Of a DNA stretch of 12,065 nt, positions 1 through 5,336 are shown piece by piece (position 1 is the stretch's first letter; every line of letters starts with the position of its first letter). Location: positions 6,298 through 18,362 of the forward strand of contig JADWMI010000012.1 in the NCBI GenBank assembly GCA_015767395.1, written 5' to 3'. The position numbers and the translations under genes were made by a program. This stretch comes from Bacteroidota bacterium (lineage in GTDB: Bacteria > Bacteroidota > Bacteroidia > Flavobacteriales > Flavobacteriaceae). A model generated the notes under the pieces. That model searched no databases, was not told the origin of the DNA, and worked only from the letters and a program-made list of their open reading frames with translations.

Positions 1-324
1 TGCGAGGATTGGAACGCTTATATTATAAACAATAAAAATGTTGACTTAGAAATGGTGCTCATTGTTTCTAAAGGCTATGACGAGGATAAATTGATTGAAA
101 CTTCCTTAATGCGTCATAAAATTGAAAAATTACCTGCAAACTCATTCGCAAAAGTTGAACTGCTAGAGAAAAGTGTTTTAAAACTTTCCAACTTTTTTAA
201 TGTTACTTTTTTTGAAGGCTCACAAATGTTCGATAAAAAATATTTATTTGAAAAAGGAACTATTAAAGAAGGTAATCTAAGAATGGTTCCAATGTTAAAT
301 AAACGTGGTATATTGGTAAAATAA
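1..324 (+). CDS. Hypothetical protein, C-terminal part (5' end outside window)
   Basis: The frame is open from base 1 to a TAA at 322-324, giving 107 visible residues. An internal ATG at 52 could be read as a start, but the 17 codons before it (Cys-Glu-Asp-Trp-Asn-Ala at the front) are continuous and protein-like, so I treat this as a gene cut by the window edge. The visible part has no membrane segment or recognisable catalytic motif. It alternates charged and hydrophobic residues in a way that suggests a small alpha/beta or beta-rich domain, and it ends in a basic tail (Asn-Lys-Arg-Gly-Ile-Leu-Val-Lys). I do not recognise the family. The lactonase gene begins 10 bases after its stop on the same strand, so the two are probably co-transcribed. 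Confidence 0.7.
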   Translation, partial: CEDWNAYIINNKNVDLEMVLIVSKGYDEDKLIETSLMRHKIEKLPANSFAKVELLEKSVLKLSNFFNVTFFEGSQMFDKKYLFEKGTIKEGNLRMVPMLNKRGILVK

Positions 325-334
325 TTTTTTAGCT

Positions 335-1402
335 ATGAAATTTTCTTTTTTACTATTTTTTATGTGTGGAGGCTATATAACTGCACAAAACATTCCATTG
401 TATGTTGGTACTTATACAAATGCCGAAAGTAAAGGAATATATTATTATGATTTCAATACCGAGACAGGTAAGTTAACCAATAAAAAACTAGCTGTTGAAG
501 GTGAAAACCTTTCCTTTTTATCCATTTCTTCAAATAGAAAACACTTATATGCGGTAGGTGAAACCAACAATTTTGACGTGAATAATAGCGGTATTGTAAA
601 TGCATACAATATAGAGAAAAATGGATCTCTTAAATTTTTGAATAAAGTAAGTTCAAACGGGGCTCATCCTTGTCATGTTTCATTAAATAGTGACAATACT
701 AAAGTTGTCGTTTCTAATTATACCGGAGGAACCATATCTATCTATAATGTTGAAAAAAATGGAAGTTTAGAAAAAGCTTCTCAAGTAATTGATCACAATA
801 CACCTGGTATAAAATCTCATGCGCATTCTGCCAAATTTTTAAATAATAAATTGTTTGTTGCAGATTTAGGACGTGACTTTTTAGCACAATATGTTAAAAA
901 TGGAGATCAATATTTGTTGAAAAAAAATTATTTGATGGCTCCGAAAGCTGGACCCCGTCACTTTGAAATTTCAAAAAATGGTGGGTTTATCTATGTAATT
1001 AACGAGCTTAATTCAACCGTTACTACCCTAAAAAAAGGAGATGATAAATACCAAGAAATTCAAACTATCAGCACGTTAAGTAACGATTTTATTGAATTTA
1101 ATGCTTGTGCAGATATCCATTTATCAAAAGACGAACAATTTTTATATGGTTCAAACCGCGGTGAAAATACCATTGTTGTTTTTAAAATAAATACCGAAGA
1201 CGGCATGCTTAAAAAAATTCAATCAATTTCGGTTGAAGGAGATTGGCCACGTAATTTTACTTTAGCGCCTCAAGGAAATTTCTTATTAGTAGCAAATCAA
1301 AAAAGTAACAATATTAGTGTTTACAAGGTAAATAAAGAAACAGGAAATTTAAAGTATCTGTATAGTGAAGCCATTGCTATACCTGTTTGTTTGTTATTTT
1401 AA
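335..1402 (+). CDS. Exported lactonase family protein (6-phosphogluconolactonase-type seven-bladed beta-propeller)
   Basis: This 355-residue protein belongs by pattern to the YbhE/Pgl lactonase family (PF10282), which includes cytosolic 6-phosphogluconolactonase and many carboxy-cis,cis-muconate cyclase-like propellers. Family signatures are the first-blade Tyr-Val-Gly-Thr-Tyr-Thr (23-28), Gly-Ala-His-Pro-Cys-His (109-114), Asn-Tyr-Thr-Gly-Gly (128-132), Ser-His-Ala-His-Ser (161-165) with Val-Ala-Asp-Leu-Gly-Arg-Asp (175-181), Gly-Pro-Arg-His (206-209) and Gly-Asp-Trp-Pro-Arg (302-306). Length is normal. Residues 1-18 form a signal peptide ending in Thr-Ala-Gln, so the mature protein should be periplasmic or outside. 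That makes a role in the cytosolic pentose phosphate pathway unlikely. The substrate is unknown; sugar lactone hydrolysis is inferred from the family only. It follows the preceding gene by 10 bases, and its last 9 bases overlap the end of the convergent gene. Confidence 0.85.
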   Translation: MKFSFLLFFMCGGYITAQNIPLYVGTYTNAESKGIYYYDFNTETGKLTNKKLAVEGENLSFLSISSNRKHLYAVGETNNFDVNNSGIVNAYNIEKNGSLKFLNKVSSNGAHPCHVSLNSDNTKVVVSNYTGGTISIYNVEKNGSLEKASQVIDHNTPGIKSHAHSAKFLNNKLFVADLGRDFLAQYVKNGDQYLLKKNYLMAPKAGPRHFEISKNGGFIYVINELNSTVTTLKKGDDKYQEIQTISTLSNDFIEFNACADIHLSKDEQFLYGSNRGENTIVVFKINTEDGMLKKIQSISVEGDWPRNFTLAPQGNFLLVANQKSNNISVYKVNKETGNLKYLYSEAIAIPVCLLF

Positions 1403-2284
1403 AATAAAGTAATAAATATTGTCGTTACTATTGTATCTAAACGTGGTTAGATAGCCACTTTTATCTGAATCAAACAGCACACCTAATTCGTCATATTCAG
1501 TATTAAATTCGTGTGCTTTTACTGGTATTCCCCAGTTACCATTAGTTCTTTCAATTTTGTAAATATTAAAATCCCCTTCTTCTCTTTTTACTTCCTCAAC
1601 AACGACCTCTCCTTTCTCATCATTGCTATATTTTACTCCAATTATTTTTCCATTATAAATATTTGTCGAAAAATATACCGTGTTTTCATCGTAAATTGTA
1701 GGGTTTATAATATCAAAGTGTGGGTGCGAAATAAAAACAACACTCTGTTTTTCCCATTGGCCAATATCGTTTCTCACAAATTCAATAATATGAAACCTGT
1801 CTCTTTCCGAGCTAACAACCAATAGTTGTTTCCCGTCAGTTGAAATTGAAGGGTCAGAATATGAATAATTATAATCGCAAAATTCTAATTTTTTTATTTT
1901 TGAAACTTTTAGGTCTTCGAAAATTCCTTTATAAATTGTTGAATTGTTGTAACCATATTTATCCATTTTTTTTGAATTCCCAGTAAAATAAATTTCATTT
2001 TCAAAAACAGTGGCTGCTCCAAAATTAAATTTACTGCCTAATGATATTTTTAAAGAAGGCAACTGTAAATCAGAATAATAAAGCTTGTGATCATTGGATT
2101 TGTAATTTGAGACATAAATAAGTCCCTCCTTATAAAATGCAGGAAATACATTGCTCTCCGATGTGTTTGACAAATGGGTTTCAAATAGTTGAATACTATC
2201 GGTTTCTTCAATTAAAAAAAGTTCTTGTGCATTTGCACAAAAAATGAATAATATTAAAAAAAAGGACAAATAATTATTTTTCAC
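1394..2284 (-). CDS. Exported PD40-type beta-propeller protein without an OmpA domain
   Basis: The protein has about 296 residues, with an N-terminal signal peptide ending Ala-Asn-Ala-Gln. Beta-propeller (WD40-like PD40, PF07676) strands are visible, numbered from the GTG start: Asp-Pro-Ser-Ile-Ser-Thr-Asp-Gly-Lys-Gln (about 144-153), Asn-Pro-Thr-Ile-Tyr (about 194-198) followed by Val-Tyr-Phe-Ser-Thr, and a C-terminal blade with Tyr-Asp-Glu-Leu-Gly, Ser-Gly-Tyr and Asp-Asn-Ile-Tyr-Tyr-Phe. These resemble the propeller found before OmpA domains in Bacteroidota surface proteins, but the chain stops right after the propeller. Three starts are near each other. I chose GTG at 2284, which places the signal peptide directly at the N-terminus and lies 26 bases after a TAnnTTTG box. 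TTG at 2293 (299 residues) is the alternative. Function is unknown; a structural or binding role in the envelope is inferred. Confidence 0.7.
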   Translation of the reverse strand: MKNNYLSFFLILFIFCANAQELFLIEETDSIQLFETHLSNTSESNVFPAFYKEGLIYVSNYKSNDHKLYYSDLQLPSLKISLGSKFNFGAATVFENEIYFTGNSKKMDKYGYNNSTIYKGIFEDLKVSKIKKLEFCDYNYSYSDPSISTDGKQLLVVSSERDRFHIIEFVRNDIGQWEKQSVVFISHPHFDIINPTIYDENTVYFSTNIYNGKIIGVKYSNDEKGEVVVEEVKREEGDFNIYKIERTNGNWGIPVKAHEFNTEYDELGVLFDSDKSGYLTTFRYNSNDNIYYFILK

Positions 2285-2309
2285 CTGAAGCAATTTAGTG
2301 TCTGAACTT

Positions 2310-2317
2310 CAAATATA
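2310..2317 (-). promoter_or_regulatory. Candidate -7 box (TATATTTG) for the PD40-type gene
   Basis: On the minus strand this reads TATATTTG, an exact match to the Bacteroidota -7 consensus TAnnTTTG. It ends 26 bases before the GTG at 2284 and 17 bases before the TTG at 2293. No clear -33 TTG element is seen at the usual distance, so the call rests on one element. Confidence 0.4.
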
Positions 2318-2350
2318 AGAAACTTTTAAAATTGATTTTTATTTAAAAAC

Positions 2351-2878
2351 TTAAAGCTTACATAGTTGTTCTCCAAATGCTTTCACTTGCTCCCAGTTGG
2401 TATATTCAATTTTTGCATTTTTATCAGTAGGTCCTTTGGTCATCCACATAATGAATTGAATCATTATTCGATCAAAAGTTTTATACTTTTTATAATCTAA
2501 CATTCCAGCAAAAACTTCAATTACAGTAGGCTTCCAATCAATTGATTTAAAAAATTTTATTACGTACGGATTGGTATCTGACTTATTTTTTTCTGGTTTT
2601 CTGGCAACCAAATTAACGGAGAAAAAAGCAGTTTTTACACTGTCTAACTCCTGTTTATTTGATTTAATAAATTCAATTATTTTTTCGTGATGTACACCAA
2701 ATCTTATACTTGATCCAATAATAAATTTATCGTAATTAGATATTTCCCCTTTAAAGTCATCAATTGAAAACAAATCAATCGATTGTTTATTTTCTTTAAA
2801 AATAGCAACAAGTTCATTGGCTATTTTTAAAGTTTGTCCATCTATTGTTGAATACAATATTACCGTTTTTGTAGCCAT
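2351..2878 (-). CDS. hemG: Menaquinone-dependent protoporphyrinogen IX dehydrogenase (flavodoxin fold)
   Basis: HemG oxidises protoporphyrinogen IX to protoporphyrin IX, the penultimate step of haem synthesis, passing electrons through FMN to the membrane quinone pool. The 175-residue protein is close to the usual HemG length. It has the FMN phosphate loop Ser-Thr-Ile-Asp-Gly-Gln-Thr (10-16), the second flavin-side motif Ile-Gly-Ser-Ser-Ile-Arg-Phe-Gly (54-61), and the HemG-typical loop Phe-Ser-Val-Asn-Leu-Val-Ala-Arg-Lys-Pro-Glu-Lys (86-97), which separates HemG from ordinary flavodoxins. The C-terminal half also matches: Phe-Asp-Arg-Ile-Met-Ile (135-140), Met-Thr-Lys-Gly-Pro-Thr-Asp (146-152) and Tyr-Thr-Asn-Trp-Glu-Gln-Val (159-165). 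The gene starts with ATG at 2878 and appears monocistronic, since the csp gene upstream ends in a terminator. A TAnnTTTG box and an inverted repeat lie just upstream. No other haem gene is in the window. Confidence 0.9.
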   Translation of the reverse strand: MATKTVILYSTIDGQTLKIANELVAIFKENKQSIDLFSIDDFKGEISNYDKFIIGSSIRFGVHHEKIIEFIKSNKQELDSVKTAFFSVNLVARKPEKNKSDTNPYVIKFFKSIDWKPTVIEVFAGMLDYKKYKTFDRIMIQFIMWMTKGPTDKNAKIEYTNWEQVKAFGEQLCKL

Positions 2879-2897
2879 CTCTAATGTTTAAAATTAA

Positions 2898-2916
2898 GTA
2901 ATACCTTCAGTATTAC
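2898..2916. repeat. Inverted repeat GTAATAC-N5-GTATTAC upstream of hemG (candidate operator or 5' stem-loop)
   Basis: Perfect 7-bp arms at 2898-2904 and 2910-2916 flank a 5-base spacer. The repeat begins about 6 bases downstream of the candidate hemG -7 box, so it lies at or just after the expected transcription start and 19 bases before the start codon. It could be a repressor site overlapping +1 or a stem-loop in the leader. The same TAATAC-N5-GTATTA core occurs at 5284-5300. Confidence 0.5.
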
Positions 2917-2921
2917 GGATT

Positions 2922-2929
2922 CAAAGTTA
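2922..2929 (-). promoter_or_regulatory. Candidate -7 box (TAACTTTG) for hemG
   Basis: The minus strand reads TAACTTTG, an exact TAnnTTTG match, 43 bases before the hemG ATG. No convincing -33 element is visible. The rest of the 2879-3000 interval holds no open frame that looks like a gene. Confidence 0.4.
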
Positions 2930-2998
2930 TTAAAATTTCACAGTCTTTTTTATGACATATATCAATCAAATCACCCTTGATATTTAATTTGAAGGCAC

Positions 2999-3029
2999 AA
3001 AAAAAGCGCATCTTAAAAGATGCGCTTTT
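2999..3029 (-). terminator. Rho-independent terminator of the cold-shock gene
   Basis: A near-perfect hairpin pairs 3002-3013 with 3018-3029 around a 4-base loop. The core is GCGCATCT and the rest of the stem is A-T. On the minus strand it is followed by a run of seven T (3005 down to 2999). It starts 28 bases after the csp stop codon. The opposite strand also ends in TTTT, so it may work in both directions, but no plus-strand gene points at it. Confidence 0.9.
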
Positions 3030-3057
3030 GCCTTAAAAAGTTTTAAATATTATAATA

Positions 3058-3249
3058 CTATAATACTTTCACATTTACTGCGTTTAAACCTTTTTTACCT
3101 TCTTTAAGTTCAAATTCAACTTCGTCACCTTCTCTGATTTCATCAATCAGTCCTGAAATGTGTACAAAGTACTCTGAGTTTGTTCCTTCTTCTGTTACAA
3201 ATCCAAAACCTTTAGATTCGTTAAAAAATTTTACTGTTCCTTTTTTCAT
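3058..3249 (-). CDS. CspA-family cold-shock protein
   Basis: This 63-residue single OB-fold protein binds single-stranded RNA and DNA and acts as an RNA chaperone in the cytosol. RNP1 is Lys-Gly-Phe-Gly-Phe-Val (13-18) and RNP2 is Tyr-Phe-Val-His-Ile-Ser (27-32). The N-terminal Gly-Thr-Val-Lys-Phe-Phe-Asn (4-10) is family-typical. The length is that of the short flavobacterial Csp group and no fused domain is present. The gene is flanked by its own promoter box (3273-3280) and a strong terminator, so it is probably a single-gene transcript. The box lies 23 bases before the ATG, so the expected leader is short and lacks the long structured 5' UTR of enterobacterial cspA. Cold induction therefore cannot be inferred from the sequence; the protein could be constitutive. 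Confidence 0.95.
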   Translation of the reverse strand: MKKGTVKFFNESKGFGFVTEEGTNSEYFVHISGLIDEIREGDEVEFELKEGKKGLNAVNVKVL

Positions 3250-3272
3250 TGTTGTAATAATAAATTAAAGCA

Positions 3273-3280
3273 CAAAGGTA
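3273..3280 (-). promoter_or_regulatory. Candidate -7 box (TACCTTTG) for csp
   Basis: The minus strand reads TACCTTTG, an exact match to TAnnTTTG, ending 23 bases before the csp start codon. The 94-base gap between csp and gpsA is otherwise A/T-rich and has no gpsA terminator that I can see, so read-through from gpsA into csp is possible. Confidence 0.5.
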
Positions 3281-3343
3281 GTAATTTTACCATTTAACAG
3301 CATTTTATTTTAGATTTTATTTTTAAAACCTTAAAAACCAATT

Positions 3344-4339
3344 CTAATCTAGCAATTCAGTAAGGTTTTTAAAGATCTTTTTTGCATTTTTATTTTTGTA
3401 CAAAATATTATAAACAGCATCTATTATAGGTGTTTCAACCTGATGATTTTCATTCAATAAATAGGCGCTTTTAGAGGCGTAATAACCTTCAGCGACCATA
3501 CTCATTTCCATCATAGCGCTTTTAACCGTGTACCCTTTCCCAATCATATTTCCAAACATGCGGTTTCTACTAAAAACAGAATAACCCGTCACTAATAAAT
3601 CACCCAAATAAGCTGAATTGTTAATGTTTCGTTTCATTTTATGTCGCTTTTTTATAAAACGCTTCATTTCACGAATAGAATTAGACATTAAAACTGCCTG
3701 AAAATTATCCCCATAACCCAATCCGTGTGCAATACCTGCAGCAATAGCAAAAATGTTTTTAAGCATCGCTGCATATTCTGTACCAATAATATCGTCTGAA
3801 ATTTTTGTTTTTATATACGCACTCGAAATACAGCTACTTAACAACTCGGCTTTTTCAGTATCCAAGCAAGCAATTGTTAAATACGATAAACGCTCCATCG
3901 CAACTTCTTCTGCATGGCACGGCCCTGTAATTACCCCAATATTTTCAAGTGGAATTTGTTTTTTTTGATTAAAATGTCCCCCTACAATCAATCCACTTTC
4001 AGGAACAATTCCCTTAATGGCTGAAAAAATTATTTTTTCTGTATAATTTTCAGTTATTTTATCTAATTCCTCTTTTAAAAATGCAGAAGGAATTGCGAAT
4101 ATTAAAATATCTGCATATTTCACCAATTCATCTATATTACTTGATAAATACAGTTTGTTTACATCAAATTCAGCAGAACTTAAGTAATTTGGGTTGTGGT
4201 CATTTTCTTTAATATATTCAATGGCATTTTCATTACGCATATACCAGCCAACCGTATCTAAATTTTCACACAGCATTTTAACAATTGCTGTTGCCCAACT
4301 TCCACCTCCAAAAACGGCTATCTTAGGTTTTTCACTCAT
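3344..4339 (-). CDS. gpsA: NAD(P)-dependent glycerol-3-phosphate dehydrogenase
   Basis: GpsA reduces dihydroxyacetone phosphate to sn-glycerol 3-phosphate in the cytosol, supplying the backbone for phospholipids. The 331-residue length is standard. The Rossmann nucleotide loop is Gly-Gly-Gly-Ser-Trp-Ala (11-16). Other family blocks are Ala-Ile-Pro-Ser (82-85), Ser-Ala-Ile-Lys-Gly (106-110), Thr-Gly-Pro-Cys-His-Ala-Glu-Glu-Val-Ala (138-147), Ala-Met-Leu-Lys-Asn (191-195, with catalytic Lys194), Gly-Tyr-Gly-Asp-Asn (208-212) and Ser-Arg-Asn-Arg (257-260). I chose ATG at 4339. A TTG at 4363 would add 8 residues, but it falls inside a TAnnTTTG box and the extension is unlike the family. The gene lies 52 bases after the fructosamine-kinase gene on the same strand and may be transcribed both with it and from its own promoter. 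Confidence 0.93.
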   Translation of the reverse strand: MSEKPKIAVFGGGSWATAIVKMLCENLDTVGWYMRNENAIEYIKENDHNPNYLSSAEFDVNKLYLSSNIDELVKYADILIFAIPSAFLKEELDKITENYTEKIIFSAIKGIVPESGLIVGGHFNQKKQIPLENIGVITGPCHAEEVAMERLSYLTIACLDTEKAELLSSCISSAYIKTKISDDIIGTEYAAMLKNIFAIAAGIAHGLGYGDNFQAVLMSNSIREMKRFIKKRHKMKRNINNSAYLGDLLVTGYSVFSRNRMFGNMIGKGYTVKSAMMEMSMVAEGYYASKSAYLLNENHQVETPIIDAVYNILYKNKNAKKIFKNLTELLD

Positions 4340-4360
4340 TTTAAAAGTAATTTTATAAGG

Positions 4361-4368
4361 CAAAAGTA
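4361..4368 (-). promoter_or_regulatory. Candidate -7 box (TACTTTTG) for gpsA
   Basis: The minus strand reads TACTTTTG, an exact TAnnTTTG match, in the short gap between the upstream gene and gpsA. It ends 21 bases before the ATG at 4339, almost the same distance as at csp. It overlaps the possible TTG start at 4363, which argues against that start. Confidence 0.5.
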
Positions 4369-4391
4369 AAGAAATTGAATCAATTCCATTC

Positions 4392-5261
4392 TTAAAATTT
4401 AGTTATAATATTTTCAATACTTTTTAAATACGAGTTACCGAACAGGTTTAAATGAATTAATAAAGGATATAAATTGTACAAGTCTTTGCGGCTATTAAAG
4501 CCTTTTTCCAATGGAAAAACCTGTTGATAGTTTTGATAAAATTCAGCCGAAAAACCTCCAAACAGCAAACTCATAGCCAAATCAATTTCTCTATGCCCAT
4601 AATATACCGCAGGATCAATAAATATGGCTTTTTTATTAATTCCACAAATATAATTTCCGCTCCATAAATCCCCATGTACAGCACAAGGTTTCTCGTTTGG
4701 AAAAATACCAGATAAGTGTTTATATAAATTCTCTAACTGAAACACATGTTTTTTCTGAAGTAAGTGAGCATTATAAGCCAATTTCATTTGTGGTGTTAAC
4801 CTGTTTTCTATAAAAAATTCTGTAAAATTGTTTGAAAATGTATTTTTCTGAATTAATTGACCCATATAATTTGAATATTCCAATCCAAATTTATCACTTT
4901 TTTGTTGATGTAAATTTGCCAATTGAATGGCGAAATTTTTCCAGAATTCAGTCGTTTCTTCTCCAGTTTCAATCCATTCCAAAACCAAATAAATTAAATT
5001 GTTAAAAGTCCCTTCGATAATGGTTTCTGTCACTAAAGCAGTATTTTTTTGCAAAAATTGAAGACCCAATACTTCTTCTTTAAATCCATTTTTAAAAATA
5101 GTTTTTGAATTGGTTTTAACAAAAAAAGTTTGCCCCTTCGTTGAAACCTTAAACGTATTATTAATAGAACCTCCGCTTACCTTTTGCCAAGTAAAAATAG
5201 ATTGGCTATTAAAATGAACGTTTATACAATTCTCTATATGATTTACTAAAAGTGGATCCAT
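4392..5261 (-). CDS. Fructosamine kinase family protein (FN3K/ketosamine-3-kinase type)
   Basis: This 289-residue protein is of the fructosamine-3-kinase family (PF03881), small-molecule kinases with a protein-kinase-like fold. Family members phosphorylate sugars attached to amines, which destabilises the adduct and reverses glycation. Visible motifs are the P-loop-like Gly-Gly-Ser-Ile-Asn (30-34), the ATP-binding lysine in Phe-Phe-Val-Lys-Thr-Asn (46-51), hinge residues Leu-Glu-Trp-Ile (94-97), the catalytic loop His-Gly-Asp-Leu-Trp-Ser-Gly-Asn (196-203, Asp198 the likely base) and the metal-binding Ile-Asp-Pro-Ala (215-218) followed by Tyr-Tyr-Gly-His-Arg-Glu-Ile-Asp-Leu-Ala-Met. Length matches bacterial members. 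The P-loop has Ser where plant and animal FN3K carry a redox-sensitive Cys. The ATG at 5261 is the first plausible start. The gene is divergent from the flippase and precedes gpsA. The true substrate is unknown. Confidence 0.88.
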   Translation of the reverse strand: MDPLLVNHIENCINVHFNSQSIFTWQKVSGGSINNTFKVSTKGQTFFVKTNSKTIFKNGFKEEVLGLQFLQKNTALVTETIIEGTFNNLIYLVLEWIETGEETTEFWKNFAIQLANLHQQKSDKFGLEYSNYMGQLIQKNTFSNNFTEFFIENRLTPQMKLAYNAHLLQKKHVFQLENLYKHLSGIFPNEKPCAVHGDLWSGNYICGINKKAIFIDPAVYYGHREIDLAMSLLFGGFSAEFYQNYQQVFPLEKGFNSRKDLYNLYPLLIHLNLFGNSYLKSIENIITKF

Positions 5262-5264
5262 TTG

Positions 5265-5272
5265 TATATTTG
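5265..5272 (+). promoter_or_regulatory. Candidate -7 box (TATATTTG) for the flippase-dut cluster
   Basis: This is an exact TAnnTTTG match on the plus strand, 64 bases before the flippase start. It begins 3 bases past the FN3K start codon, so any -33 element would lie inside FN3K coding sequence; none is obvious. A weaker box (TACATTTA, 5308-5315) downstream is an alternative. I see no convincing box for FN3K on the minus strand in this interval. Confidence 0.35.
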
Positions 5273-5278
5273 AACCAT

Positions 5279-5305
5279 AAAATTAATACTTATAGTATTA
5301 ATTTT
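5279..5305. repeat. Long inverted repeat in the FN3K/flippase divergent region
   Basis: Perfect 12-bp arms (5279-5290 and 5294-5305) surround a 3-base centre TAT. The inner part reads TAATAC-N5-GTATTA (5284-5300), the same core as the repeat upstream of hemG. It starts 6 bases after the plus-strand box at 5265-5272, so it would lie at the 5' end of that transcript. It lies 17 bases upstream of the FN3K ATG on the other strand. It could be an operator serving both genes or a leader stem-loop. It lacks GC pairs beyond two, so a terminator role is unlikely. Confidence 0.55.
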
Positions 5306-5336
5306 TTACATTTATGCATTAATTATAAAATCGAAT

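Noticed and set aside
1511..1825. Plus-strand open frame of 104 codons
   Set aside because: It lies entirely antisense to the PD40-type gene, has a low-complexity Phe/Asn/Ile-rich translation, and no promoter or family pattern.
3053..3066. Two direct TAATAC copies at the end of csp
   Set aside because: They resemble the arms of the inverted repeats but are in direct orientation, overlap the csp stop codon, and are easily explained by A/T-rich sequence.
3277..3291. Short GGTA...TACC inverted repeat near the csp promoter
   Set aside because: Arms are only 4 bp and half of the repeat is the -7 box itself, so it is not distinguishable from chance.
3753..3968. Plus-strand open frame of 71 codons
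   Set aside because: It is antisense to the conserved core of gpsA and its translation shows no protein family features.
4361..4363. TTG as the gpsA start
   Set aside because: It falls within a promoter-like box and the added 8 residues are not typical of GpsA N-termini.
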